Shown: piece by piece, positions 54,179-63,369 of the stretch
Layout of the letters: every line of letters starts with the position of its first letter
Numbering within the stretch: position 1 is the stretch's first letter
NCBI RefSeq assembly: GCF_037201965.1
Contig: NZ_CP147518.1
Coordinates: forward strand, 6,565,001 to 6,629,000
From: Spirosoma sp. SC4-14
GTDB taxonomy: Bacteria > Bacteroidota > Bacteroidia > Cytophagales > Spirosomataceae
DNA length: 64,000 bases
Reading direction: 5' to 3'
The notes under the pieces: model-generated
What the model was told of the DNA's origin: nothing
The model's database searches: none
The model's input: only the letters and a program-made list of their open reading frames with translations
Translations under genes and position numbers: made by a program

Positions 54179-55681
54179 CTAAAAACTAAGCGGTTTATTC
54201 TGATAATAATCTAAAATTTTCGTTCTGAATACGTAATCATACTTGGTTTGCACCAGACTGGCCCGCGCCCGATCCAGATTGGTTTTTGCAATCGTGTAAT
54301 CGGTTGCGTTGATGGCTCCGGCATTCAAACGGCTTTCGGCGACTTCAAACGCTTTTTCGAGCGATGAAACCTGAACCTGCGTTGCCCGATACTTGTTGGC
54401 AGCAGCACGCATATTGGTATACGCTGTTTCGATTTGCTGGCGCAGGACCAATCGGGTATTCTGAGCAGTCAGTTCGGCTGTCTGCTGCTGAATTTTGGCT
54501 GTAGTGACCCGGTTCCGCGACAAATTGCCCTGAAAAATAGGTACACGCAGGAACAAAGACGCTGACTGGCTAAAGTTATTTTTAAGTTGGTTACCGTAGC
54601 TTACTCCCAACCGGTCATATTGGGGACTATTAGTGTAGACGGGAAGGTTATTTCCATTCGGATCAGTAAAATAGCCAAGTGTTTGTTGAATTGTCTGCCC
54701 ATTAGGGGTTGATTTAGTGGCAGCGCTGGAATAGATCGTACTTAAACCTGCATTCAATGACAATGTTGGATAAAGGCCCCCTTTAGCAACTTGTACACCC
54801 AGCATAGCACTTTTTACACGCATATCAGCCCCTTTTATCTCGGGCAACGTGCTGGATGCTACATCGTATAATTGCTGTACACTAGCCGTATAGGGGTCCA
54901 GACCAGGATCAGGCACATTCACTGGCTCAACCTCAAAATCCTGGTTGATAGGCACATTCATCGACTGTAACAAGGCCACTTTAGCCAGGTCCACCGTATT
55001 CTGGGCGGTTACAATATCAACCTGATTACTGGCCAGAGTAGCCCGCAGTTCATATAAATTAGCTTCCGGCGCCGAGCCAGCGCTCACCAGGCGCTGCATA
55101 CGGTCGAGCTGAGCCTGGGTCACTTCGGCTTGCCGCCGGGCAACCGCTAACTGCTCCGTACCAGTCAACACATTCAGATAGTTCTGGGCAACGGTCAACG
55201 AAACATTATTTTTGGTAGCATTCAGTTCCTGTTGGCTTGCCTGCAATGTCAGTTCATTTTGTTTGACCGTATTCCGCAATACCATGCCATTATATACTGT
55301 AAACGAAGCGTTTAACTGGTAGTTACTGGAATGAATCGTTTGCTGAACGAAGGCGTTTGACTGAGGGTTAATGCTATACCCACCGTTTATACCCTGGTTG
55401 GTCTGAAAACTGGTGGTTGGCAGCAAATTCAGCCGGGACTGATGCAGTTGCAAGTCGCTATTGGCAACTGTTAGCTGTCCCTGCCGAACAGTAATATTGT
55501 TCTGCTGGGCAATTTCAATACATTGTAACAAATTCAGCCTGGCCGGAGTAGATGCCGATGAAGCCGTTGCGGCACCGCTGAGCGACTCCGCATTCGGATT
55601 AGTTTGGGCATACGTTCCGGTAAGACTTGTTGTTAGCATCAGAGCAACAATGGCTCCGATTGATTTCCACGCCACTTGCAT
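54179..55681 (-). CDS. TolC family outer membrane efflux protein
   Basis: About 500 residues with a signal peptide ending TGTYAQ. The start at 55681 (MQVAWKSIGAIVALML) is preferred to the ATG at 55765, which lies before the promoter element. The body shows the two repeats of the TolC fold: LLQCIEIAQQNNITVRQGQ ... VAQNYLNVLTGTEQLAVA and LQQQIETAYTNMRAAANKYR ... LDRARASLVQTKYDYVF. It forms the exit duct for the adaptor encoded downstream. Likely substrates (drugs, siderophores, peptides) are unknown. Confidence 0.88.
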   Translation of the reverse strand: MQVAWKSIGAIVALMLTTSLTGTYAQTNPNAESLSGAATASSASTPARLNLLQCIEIAQQNNITVRQGQLTVANSDLQLHQSRLNLLPTTSFQTNQGINGGYSINPQSNAFVQQTIHSSNYQLNASFTVYNGMVLRNTVKQNELTLQASQQELNATKNNVSLTVAQNYLNVLTGTEQLAVARRQAEVTQAQLDRMQRLVSAGSAPEANLYELRATLASNQVDIVTAQNTVDLAKVALLQSMNVPINQDFEVEPVNVPDPGLDPYTASVQQLYDVASSTLPEIKGADMRVKSAMLGVQVAKGGLYPTLSLNAGLSTIYSSAATKSTPNGQTIQQTLGYFTDPNGNNLPVYTNSPQYDRLGVSYGNQLKNNFSQSASLFLRVPIFQGNLSRNRVTTAKIQQQTAELTAQNTRLVLRQQIETAYTNMRAAANKYRATQVQVSSLEKAFEVAESRLNAGAINATDYTIAKTNLDRARASLVQTKYDYVFRTKILDYYQNKPLSF

Positions 55682-55710
55682 GTTCGCTGGATTTTGATGG
55701 TTCAATGTTA

Positions 55711-55718
55711 CAAACTTA
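55711..55718 (-). promoter_or_regulatory. -7 element of the TolC-adaptor operon
   Basis: On the minus strand TAAGTTTG fits TAnnTTTG exactly and lies 30 bases before the TolC ATG. No clear TTTG is seen at 19-21 bases upstream. Confidence 0.45.
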
Positions 55719-55763
55719 CTTTCGGGGCAACTATTATTTTGGGATAAACGGCGCAAACTAAGC

Positions 55764-56567
55764 ATGTTTCTGGTTTATAATTCGGATATACTTACAGAAG
55801 ACGAGTTTCAATTGCCGGTCGGCGACCGGGCTTTTCAATATGGTGATGGCCTTTTCGAGACAATTCGCTACGAAAACAACCACCTTTGGTTTTGGTCTGA
55901 TCACATGACTCGCCTAACAGCTGGCATGCTGGCATTAGGCTTATCGGTGCCTGCCGGATTCAATGAACCCACCATTCAGCATTCGATTCTTCGGTTGATT
56001 TCGGCTAATGGCCTTACTCCTAATCCGGCCCGGATTAAGCTCCAGGTCTGGCGAAAACCGGGCGGACTCTACACACCTTCCAGTCAGGATTTCAACTGGC
56101 TGATTACCGCTCGTGAAGGACAGCCCTTTCGGATAAGCAAGCAGACAAAAATAGGAATTTTTGACACCTACCGCCTGAACGAATCCCCAGTTTCGGCATT
56201 TAAAACGCTGAACGCGCTACCTTATGTGCTAGCCGGCCAACACAAACAAAAACATGGTTTCAGCGATGTTGCCCTACTGAATGTTGGCGGTTACCTTGCC
56301 GAGTGCGTGGCATCGAACCTGTTCTGGTTTCAGAATGGCCTTCTCTACACACCTTCTCTCCATACGGGTTGCATTGATGGTATTGCCCGGCGGCAATTAA
56401 TGCGCCGTTTCCCCGATATCCAGGAGGGCTTATTCTTGCCAACAATACTCGATGAAGCTGAGGCTGTTTTTGCGGCTAATGTTATGGGTATTCAATTGTT
56501 CAGCGGAGGATGGCCCGACAAACGGCTAGACCAAATCAGGGAAATTTTCATACATAAATCTGTTTAA
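55764..56567 (+). CDS. class IV aminotransferase (PabC/BCAT-like)
   Basis: A 267-residue PLP enzyme of fold type IV. Early block FQYGDGLFETIRYEN, the Schiff-base Lys in SAFKTLNALPYVLA (residue ~147), the Glu in GGYLAECVASNLFW, and the phosphate-binding block GCIDGIARRQLM are present. It could be 4-amino-4-deoxychorismate lyase (PabC), which makes p-aminobenzoate for folate, a branched-chain aminotransferase or a D-amino-acid transaminase; the length and N-terminus favour PabC. Divergent from the TolC gene. Confidence 0.83.
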   Translation: MFLVYNSDILTEDEFQLPVGDRAFQYGDGLFETIRYENNHLWFWSDHMTRLTAGMLALGLSVPAGFNEPTIQHSILRLISANGLTPNPARIKLQVWRKPGGLYTPSSQDFNWLITAREGQPFRISKQTKIGIFDTYRLNESPVSAFKTLNALPYVLAGQHKQKHGFSDVALLNVGGYLAECVASNLFWFQNGLLYTPSLHTGCIDGIARRQLMRRFPDIQEGLFLPTILDEAEAVFAANVMGIQLFSGGWPDKRLDQIREIFIHKSV

Positions 56568-56938
56568 GTTAAGCTTTCGGGTAGCGTCGATTGGTATTGA
56601 TCGGTGCTAAGCAGCAACCAGTAGATCAAGTGCCGTGCCATCCTGATTAACCATTGACTTACAGATAATTACACGAAAAGCCTGATTCACTTCGTCCGTT
56701 CCCGGACAATTTTTTACCCAAAATCGGACAGGCCGTAACGGCTTACCCTCTGCCCGATCCGAAAACCTGACGAAACTCAATAAATGGCAAAAAAAGTGAG
56801 TAGCTATACTTTTTAAGCCCCTGTTACTATCTTTACTTAACTACAACTAGCGAAACCGCTAACCCATCTCTGCCGTACCATTTTTTATAAGATTACATTT
56901 TTCGAAAACCAATAAGACTTCTTACAGCTTATGGGTTT
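56568..56938. other. intergenic gap before mazG
   Basis: A 371-base gap without a supported gene or hairpin. TATCTTTA (56828-56835) is 7 of 8 to TAnnTTTG and could be the -7 of mazG, giving a leader of ~100 bases. Otherwise nothing is seen. Confidence 0.4.
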
Positions 56939-57784
56939 ATGAATCTAATGAAGCAATTTCAAGATTTGCCCGCCCGCCGTCAGGAACAACTGATGGCTTT
57001 TGATCGCCTGCTGACTATTATGGACGAACTTCGCGCTCAGTGCCCCTGGGATCGTAAGCAAACCATGGATAGTCTGCGGCATCTGACCATTGAAGAAACC
57101 TACGAATTGTCGGATGCCATTCTCGAAAAAGACATGGGTGAGATTCGGAAAGAACTGGGCGACATTCAGCTCCATCTGGTTTTTTACGCCAAAATCGCAT
57201 CAGAAACGGGCAACTTCGACATAGCTGACGTGCTGAACGGCGTTTGCGACAAGCTCATTAGCCGTCATCCACATATTTACGGCGATGCCGTTGCCGAGAC
57301 CGAAGAGCAGGTTAAGGCCAACTGGGAGCAATTGAAACTCAAAGAAGGAAACAAGTCTGTGTTGGCGGGCGTGCCGGGTTCGTTGCCAGCGCTGGTAAAA
57401 GCAATGCGGATTCAGGAAAAAGCACGAGGAGCCGGATTCGACTGGGAAGAGAAACAACAGGTCTGGGAAAAGGTGGAAGAAGAAATGCAGGAGTTCAAGG
57501 CTGAATTCAACACCGAAACAAACAATGCGATTGACCCCGCCCGGGCCGAAGGCGAATTTGGCGACCTGCTGTTTTCACTGGTCAACTACGCCCGCTTTAT
57601 CGATATCAATCCCGAAACAGCTCTCGAACGAACCAACAAAAAATTCATCAAACGATTTACGTATCTGGAACAACAGGCTCGGGCCAATGGCAAATCGCTA
57701 AGCGAAATGACGCTGGCCGAAATGGACGTATACTGGAACGAAGCCAAAACCGAACCGCCCGGTAGTCCGGCAGGATTGCACTGA
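56939..57784 (+). CDS. mazG: nucleoside triphosphate pyrophosphohydrolase
   Basis: It removes pyrophosphate from NTPs and dNTPs, cleaning the nucleotide pool and influencing the stringent response. Two MazG domains are present. The first has PWDRKQTMDSLRHLTIEETYEL and ELGDIQLHLVFYAKI with the metal-binding Glu/Asp set; the second has WEKVEEEMQEFKAEF and EGEFGDLLFSLVNYARF. The joint contains RHPHIYGD. 281 residues, full length. ATG at 56939 is the first of the frame; the ATG eight bases earlier is out of frame. Confidence 0.95.
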   Translation: MNLMKQFQDLPARRQEQLMAFDRLLTIMDELRAQCPWDRKQTMDSLRHLTIEETYELSDAILEKDMGEIRKELGDIQLHLVFYAKIASETGNFDIADVLNGVCDKLISRHPHIYGDAVAETEEQVKANWEQLKLKEGNKSVLAGVPGSLPALVKAMRIQEKARGAGFDWEEKQQVWEKVEEEMQEFKAEFNTETNNAIDPARAEGEFGDLLFSLVNYARFIDINPETALERTNKKFIKRFTYLEQQARANGKSLSEMTLAEMDVYWNEAKTEPPGSPAGLH

Positions 57785-57883
57785 TTTATGGGTGTGCTCT
57801 ACCAAAGCCAACAAACAATCTGTCGAATCTTTCAATCCGTATAATCACACAGCGATGGCTGTGCGGTTCAGAAACATTGCCCT

Positions 57884-58615
57884 ATGCGAATTGCCTTCAT
57901 CACAGATTTACACATCGATGCGGCTGGCGTAAACCCAAAAGGCGTTGATGTCCGGCAAAATTTCCTCAATACCCTTGCTTTTCTATCGGAGTTGAAGCCT
58001 GCCTGTCTGGTGCTGGGTGGCGACATCTGCAACACCGCTGGCGACCCGGCTATTTACGAATGGGTCTGCCAGCAACTGGCTCAATTGCCTTTTCCGCACT
58101 ACGTTATTCCGGGAAACCACGACGATTCGGTTATGGTAGCCGAAGCTTTTGGCCGCAAACATAACCTGCACGATAACGAACTTTATTTTGCACTGCCGCT
58201 GGAAGGCAGGCCAACCCTCTTTCTGGACACGTCTAAAGGTGAGTTATCGCCCCAACAATGGAATTGGCTTCGCGAATACATGGCAGCCCTACGCGACAAT
58301 AATGTGCTGATTTTTATGCATCATCCGCCCATTCCGGCCGATGTAACCTATATGGATGCCCATGATTCATTCCACCAAAGTGAAGAATTTCTGGATCTGG
58401 TGAAAGGATCGTCCTGCCATGTTACGGTCGTTTGCGGGCATTATCACGTTGAGAAAGTAGTACAGCGTGGTAATCTCATGATGCTTATAACGCCTTCAAC
58501 CTTTGTTCAGATCAAACATGACCCTGCGGAAATAGAGATTGACAATTACTACGTTGGGATTCGGGAAATCAATCTGACAACCCATGGCACAACCAGTACG
58601 GTTCATTATCTTTAG
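57884..58615 (+). CDS. calcineurin-like metallophosphoesterase (CpdA-like)
   Basis: A 243-residue cytoplasmic dinuclear metal hydrolase. All five motifs are visible: DLHID, GGDICN, PGNHDD, MHHPPI and CGHYHVEK. This arrangement matches the class III cyclic nucleotide phosphodiesterase group (CpdA), which cleaves cAMP in proteobacteria; the natural substrate in this organism is not shown. It lies 99 bases after mazG in the same direction and may be co-transcribed. Confidence 0.87.
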   Translation: MRIAFITDLHIDAAGVNPKGVDVRQNFLNTLAFLSELKPACLVLGGDICNTAGDPAIYEWVCQQLAQLPFPHYVIPGNHDDSVMVAEAFGRKHNLHDNELYFALPLEGRPTLFLDTSKGELSPQQWNWLREYMAALRDNNVLIFMHHPPIPADVTYMDAHDSFHQSEEFLDLVKGSSCHVTVVCGHYHVEKVVQRGNLMMLITPSTFVQIKHDPAEIEIDNYYVGIREINLTTHGTTSTVHYL

Positions 58616-58646
58616 AGCTCTTGTTCCGTAATGGTTTATACTGAAA

Positions 58647-59612
58647 ATGCTTCGTTTACTGGCAGTTAGTTATCTAGCTCTGCTCTGCTCAGTCCAACTT
58701 TTTGGGCAAAGTAGCAATTATCATGTTTATTTTGGAACGGCGTCAACCAAATCCGGACAACAAATTATTCTACGTCAGTGGCAACAGAACAACCAGACGC
58801 ATTACTTTATGGTTGATTCTAAAACGCTCGAAACCTCAGTTGCAATTCTACAGCCCCAAACGGTAAAACCACTTCCATGGGAAACGCTCAAACAGCAGTT
58901 TCAGCAAACACCGTATTTCCGGGCCATACGAACAGAGCAAGAGCGGGACACTAATCTACAGGATGCCGGTCTGGAGCGGGCCGATACGACCGAGCGTGGT
59001 TTTAGTCTGACCATAGACCTGTGTCCGTCCAATAAACCGCTAACCCGTTCGGTATTTGAGCAATTGATTGCGGCCTTCGGCCCTGAAGAAAAACCCATTC
59101 CGATTACGATAACCATTACCGGCCTCTGGATGGCTCGTCATGCCGATGATCTGGCTTACTTGAAAAATCTGGTTAGTCGCGGACAACTCGATATCACCTG
59201 GGTGAATCACTCCTATTATCATCATTATGATCCACGGTTGCCGCTATCGGTAAACTTTCTGCTGGAGCCGAACACTAATCTTTCTAAAGAAATACTGCTA
59301 AACGAACAGGCAATGCTTCAAAATGGCTTGCTTCCTTCAATTTTTTTTCGGTTTCCGGGATTGGTGTCCAACAAAACTATTTTTGATCGGGTACTATCCT
59401 TTGGGTTGCTTCCAATTGGCAGTGATGCCTGGTTAGCGAAAAAGCAGCAACCCAGTCAGGGAAGTCTGGTTCTGATTCATGCGAATGGGAACGAGCCACT
59501 AGGCATCGCTGACTTTATTCAGCTCATTCGTCAGCATTCAGGTGCTATTCGTAACAAACAATGGCTGCTTTATCAGTTGCCGACAAGCATTGTCGATACG
59601 GTTGGCAAATAA
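58647..59612 (+). CDS. secreted polysaccharide deacetylase-like protein
   Basis: A 321-residue exported protein (signal LLAVSYLALLCSVQLFGQ). The NodB-homology fold is suggested by SLTIDLCPS (motif 1), ITWVNHSYYHHYDP (motif 2, HSxxH-like) and FFRFPGLVSN (motif 3, Arg and Pro). Motif 1 lacks the second Asp of the usual T-F-D-D-G, so metal binding or catalysis may differ. It follows the metallophosphoesterase by 31 bases. A deacetylase of surface or wall sugars is the best guess; loss of activity is possible. Confidence 0.65.
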   Translation: MLRLLAVSYLALLCSVQLFGQSSNYHVYFGTASTKSGQQIILRQWQQNNQTHYFMVDSKTLETSVAILQPQTVKPLPWETLKQQFQQTPYFRAIRTEQERDTNLQDAGLERADTTERGFSLTIDLCPSNKPLTRSVFEQLIAAFGPEEKPIPITITITGLWMARHADDLAYLKNLVSRGQLDITWVNHSYYHHYDPRLPLSVNFLLEPNTNLSKEILLNEQAMLQNGLLPSIFFRFPGLVSNKTIFDRVLSFGLLPIGSDAWLAKKQQPSQGSLVLIHANGNEPLGIADFIQLIRQHSGAIRNKQWLLYQLPTSIVDTVGK

Positions 59613-59630
59613 AGCGGTGTCAACAGCTTG

Positions 59631-60368
59631 CTACTGTTCAAGCCGTTTTTCCAGCGATTCTATTTTTTGCCGCAACCGTCTGATTTCCCGCGTAAGCGAC
59701 TGGATATCGTCCTGTTCTTTTTCCTGCTCCTGTTCAATAAAGAAATTGGCAACATAGCCCGTAAATGTACCAAATAAGCCAACGCCCGCTATCATCAGAA
59801 CGGCGGCAATAAATCGGCCGAGTGTTGTTACCGGATATCGATCGCCATAGCCAACGGTCGTTATCGTAACAAAGGCCCACCAGAGTGCATCCGACGGTGT
59901 TTTAATATTAGCCTCGGGCACCCGCTCAACCGATAAAATTGCAATGGCCCCAAAAATCATCAGCAATACCGAACTCAACAATACTGCGGAGAGCGTTCCA
60001 TTGGCCCGATTTCTAAACAGATACGCCAAAAATTCATGCATTGACCGAAATGCCCGAACCATCCGCAAAATACGAACCACTCGCACAACCTGCCCCAAAC
60101 GAAACCAGTCAAGTGCCGGAATACTGGCCAATAAATCGATCCAGCCCCAACGCAGAAATTTCAGCTTATCGGGTGCCTGATAGAGTCGCAGAAAGAAATC
60201 GAACAGGAAATAGATGCAGATTCCGGTATCGATCTGATCAAGTAGTTTACGGCTACCAGGATGCATCGGTACCAATTCCCGAACCAGGAGAGCCAGGACT
60301 ACATAAGCCGATAAAACCAGCATAACCATCTGGTGGAGTGTCAATTTAGAGGAAACCAACCGGCGCAT
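59631..60368 (-). CDS. voltage-gated-type potassium channel
   Basis: A 245-residue inner-membrane ion channel subunit with six helices. S4 is strongly basic (VVRVVRILRMVRAFRSM, residues ~94-110), the pore loop holds the K+ filter TTVGYGDRY (171-175), and S6 follows. The C-terminus (~210-245) is a charged coiled coil (EIRRLRQKIESLEKRLE) likely to drive tetramer formation. Such channels set membrane potential. It is convergent with the deacetylase gene (18 bases apart) and downstream of guaB on the same strand, separated by a terminator. Confidence 0.9.
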   Translation of the reverse strand: MRRLVSSKLTLHQMVMLVLSAYVVLALLVRELVPMHPGSRKLLDQIDTGICIYFLFDFFLRLYQAPDKLKFLRWGWIDLLASIPALDWFRLGQVVRVVRILRMVRAFRSMHEFLAYLFRNRANGTLSAVLLSSVLLMIFGAIAILSVERVPEANIKTPSDALWWAFVTITTVGYGDRYPVTTLGRFIAAVLMIAGVGLFGTFTGYVANFFIEQEQEKEQDDIQSLTREIRRLRQKIESLEKRLEQ

Positions 60369-60481
60369 AGCAAAGGAAGTGAGTAAGCAGTGGCGAACGA
60401 AACAAGCTTAACCGTCGAAGATAAAGCATAAAGATTAGCTGTTTTTTTCAGACTGATCTTTTCCCGCTCATTTAACCAAAA

Positions 60482-60516
60482 AGCCTGCGATTCTCTTCTA
60501 CAGAGAGTCGCAGGCT
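60482..60516 (-). terminator. guaB terminator
   Basis: Arms 60482-60496 and 60502-60516 match at 14 of 15 positions with a 5-base loop. On the minus strand the stem is followed by tttttgg, so it stops guaB transcription before the channel gene. Confidence 0.8.
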
Positions 60517-60543
60517 ATAAAAATTATCGTTGATTAATAAACT

Positions 60544-62016
60544 TTACCGCGCTGAATAATTGGGGGCTTCTTTCTGGATTGAAATATCGTGCGGATGGCT
60601 TTCACGCGAGCCAGCAGTCGTAATTTTCACGAATTTGGCTTGTTGCAGGGTTGGAATATCGGCAGCACCGCAATAGCCCATACCCGCTTTCAGACCGCCA
60701 ACCAGTTGATAAGTAATTTCAGACACTTTGCCTTTGAACGGTACCCGTCCTACAATACCTTCTGGAACAAGTTTTTTGATGTCGTCTTCAGCATCCTGGA
60801 AATAACGGTCTTTAGAACCATCTTCCATTGCCTCAACCGATCCCATGCCGCGATACGTCTTAAACCGGCGTCCTTCATACAGCACAATCTCGCCCGGTGC
60901 TTCTTCAGTACCCGCCAGCAAAGACCCAATCATAACCGTGCTGGCACCACCCGCAAGGGCTTTGGTAATATCGCCCGAGAAACGAATGCCCCCATCGGCA
61001 ACAACCGGCACACCCGTGCCAGCCAGCGCTTTGGCTGATTCGTAGACGGCTGTTAGCTGCGGCATACCAATACCGGCAATAATCCGGGTCGTACAAATAC
61101 TACCTGGCCCTACTCCTACTTTCACCGCGTCGGCTCCAGCATCGGCCAGTGCTTTGGCTCCTTCGCCAGTTGCTACATTACCGGCAATAACCTGAAGATT
61201 CGGGAACTGCGTCTTAATATTTCGTACGGCATCCAGAACGCCCTTTGAGTGTCCATGGGCCGTATCGACGCTAATCACATCGACGCCTGCTTTCACAAGC
61301 GCTTCAATTCGGCGCTGAAGGTCAGGCGTAACACCTACAGCAGCCCCAACGCGCAAACGGCCCAACTCATCTTTGCAGGCATTTGGATGGCTCTTTTTCT
61401 TCAGAATGTCTTTGTAGGTAATCAGACCAACCAGGTGATAGTGATCATCGACGATGGGCAATTTCTCGATTCGGTATTCCTGAAGAATACTTTCGGCTTC
61501 TTCCAGTGTTAAGCCAACCCGCGCGGTGATCAGTTTCTCCCTGGTCATTATATCCGTTACGGGCTTAGAAAGATCGTTCTGGAAGCGTAAATCCCGGTTC
61601 GTAAGAATACCGACCAACTTACCTGTGCCGTCGACAACTGGAATACCGCCAATTTTGAATTCGCGCATAATTTTATGCGCATCGCCAAGCGTCGCCGATT
61701 CTAACAGCGTAATGGGATCGATAATCATCCCACTTTCAGAGCGTTTTACTTTGCGGACCTCATCGGCCTGCTCTTCAACGCTCATATTTTTATGGATAAT
61801 GCCGATGCCTCCTTCCTGCGCCATCGCAATAGCCAGTGCCGACTCCGTGACGGTGTCCATAGCCGCCGAAATAAGCGGAATGTTCAGACGGATTGTGCGG
61901 GTAAGCTGGGTTGTGGTATTTGTATCGCGCGGGAGGACCTCCGAGTAGGCAGGTAGCAGCAATACATCGTCGTAGGTGAGAGCCTCGTAAAGAAACTTGC
62001 TCGTATCTAAGCTCAT
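60544..62016 (-). CDS. guaB: IMP dehydrogenase
   Basis: It oxidises IMP to XMP with NAD, the committed step to guanine nucleotides and the step before GuaA. The barrel begins EALTYDDVLLLPAYSEVLP. Two CBS domains (~95-210) sit in the usual insertion. VGVGPGSICTTRI holds the catalytic Cys, GGIRFSGDITKALAGGA and YRGMGSVEAM follow. 490 residues, full length. A TAATTTTG element lies upstream. Convergent with nothing; a terminator follows. Confidence 0.97.
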   Translation of the reverse strand: MSLDTSKFLYEALTYDDVLLLPAYSEVLPRDTNTTTQLTRTIRLNIPLISAAMDTVTESALAIAMAQEGGIGIIHKNMSVEEQADEVRKVKRSESGMIIDPITLLESATLGDAHKIMREFKIGGIPVVDGTGKLVGILTNRDLRFQNDLSKPVTDIMTREKLITARVGLTLEEAESILQEYRIEKLPIVDDHYHLVGLITYKDILKKKSHPNACKDELGRLRVGAAVGVTPDLQRRIEALVKAGVDVISVDTAHGHSKGVLDAVRNIKTQFPNLQVIAGNVATGEGAKALADAGADAVKVGVGPGSICTTRIIAGIGMPQLTAVYESAKALAGTGVPVVADGGIRFSGDITKALAGGASTVMIGSLLAGTEEAPGEIVLYEGRRFKTYRGMGSVEAMEDGSKDRYFQDAEDDIKKLVPEGIVGRVPFKGKVSEITYQLVGGLKAGMGYCGAADIPTLQQAKFVKITTAGSRESHPHDISIQKEAPNYSAR

Positions 62017-62047
62017 GGCAAATAAACAGGTGATGTTATTTGCCGGA

Positions 62048-62055
62048 CAAAATTA
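62048..62055 (-). promoter_or_regulatory. -7 element of guaB
   Basis: On the minus strand TAATTTTG fits TAnnTTTG and lies 32 bases before the guaB ATG. The upstream element is unclear. Confidence 0.45.
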
Positions 62056-62179
62056 CGAAATAAGTTTCGAATTATACTTATTCAACGTTTAAGATTTACA
62101 GGATGAACCTGTTTAAACTTTCGCTAAAATCCCCAAAACCGTGTGAATTTTGAAGCGCGAACTTTAAATACACATAGTA

Positions 62180-62290
62180 ATGGGGATCATCGACAAAGCT
62201 ATGATTGAAAAATGGATTTTGCCGTATCTGACAGTGGGAACACGTGGATTTGAGACAACAGTCCCACTTACGCAGATTGTCGAATGCATC
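62180..62290 (+). pseudogene. N-terminal fragment of an IS5-like transposase, split by an IS110 insertion
   Basis: An ATG-led 37-codon frame reads MGIIDKAMIEKWILPYL ... FETTVPLTQIVECI, the usual N-terminus of small Bacteroidota IS5-like transposases. It then meets the IS110 end and stops at a TAA after APISMA. The missing continuation (HRLKTGCQWRELP) is found 1.35 kb away at 63636. The IS left end probably lies near 62096-62140, where aacctgtttaaactttcg occurs; its inverted partner is outside the window. Confidence 0.7.
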
Positions 62291-62307
62291 GCTCCGATTT
62301 CTATGGC

Positions 62308-63368
62308 TTAAGCAAGTGCTAACGTATAATTTTTGTCCGCATCGGCGGTCCGAATATTTTTCACCTCGCCGAACTACTGCACAAACCCGGTGAATGAGCT
62401 TGTTGCGAACTGCATTAAGTACTAGCATCTTGTGCTTCCCTTCGCCGAGTTTGCGTTGATAGTAGTCCTGAAGGTCCCCTTTCATCTGGATAGCCGACAT
62501 TGTACCCATATGAACCAGCGCTTTCAGGCGCTTGCGCGCCTGGTGACTCACTTTGGTTTTACCCCGTACACTCGTTCCTGAACGGTACCGCACAGGCGGC
62601 TCTGTCGAAGGGAGCAACTCCGGCGTGACAAGCCAACTTTTTAGGCTCGTTGATGGTTTGCATTTCGTTGGTGGCCACAACCAGTTCGGTTGCGATCACA
62701 GGCCCGATGCCTGGTACGGAAATCATCAAGTCGAACAATTCTTTCAGCCGAGCATCGGCTTCGATGAGCTCTTTGATGGCTAACTCAACCGCCTTTTGTT
62801 CTTCTTTGAGGGCGATGAGTGATTTTTAGACGTTGCCTTTGAGTTTTTTTTGGAGCGCCTTGCTGATGAACGTTTCTTGCTCAGCTACTGGAACTGCCAA
62901 CAGATTATACGCCTGATTGAGCCGCTGGCGGGTGGTACTAAGAAAGGCTAATTTCTGAATAACCTCGCGTGGGGGCTGCCAAAGGCGCATTTGATCGCGG
63001 AAGCGATACGCGTATTGAGCAATGCGCTGGGCATCAACTTTATCCGTTTTACCCCATTGCATGCCACCTGCCTGTTTAATCTGCAAAGACGATTCTAGCC
63101 AGATAGCCAGCTTTTGTTGGTCAAGTAACTCCAGCAGATGAGCATTGTACAGGCCCGTATGTTCCATACAGAACACTGCCAGCTTGGGATTCCAACCAGG
63201 CAGTGCTTTAAACTCGGCTAAAGCAGTCTTAATACCCGCCAGAGTGTTGGCACCATGGGTACTAAGTTGCAATCCTTGTTGGGTAAAAACGGCCCAATCC
63301 AAAGTGTCTTTGGCAATGTCGATGCCAATGAACCAGGCCGCCGGGGCGGTAGCAAAAGTCCATAACAA
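62308..63368 (-). pseudogene. IS110-family transposase, broken by several lesions
   Basis: The N-terminal DEDD half is intact: FIGIDIAKDTLDWAVF, EHTGLYN and KTDKVDAQRIAQYA. It ends at an in-frame TAA (62826-62828), after which the same frame continues as KSLIALKEEQ and SVPGIGPVIATELVVAT, the C-terminal transposase_20 domain. Near 62588-62603 an extra 16 bases shift the frame before RSGTSVRGKTKVSHQ, and one extra C near 62350 shifts it again before DKNYTLALA and the stop (TAA at 62308-62310). No ATG is in frame; TTG at 63368 is the apparent start. Almost certainly inactive. Confidence 0.85.
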
Positions 63369-63369
63369 G

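Noticed and set aside
9472..62016. guaA and guaB as a purine cluster
   Set aside because: They are 50 kb apart with separate promoters and terminators, so no operon exists here.
62096..62680. A 194-codon frame on the minus strand as an intact gene
   Set aside because: It is a hybrid of the frameshifted IS110 C-terminus and sequence beyond the element, reading through the IS5-like fragment backwards.
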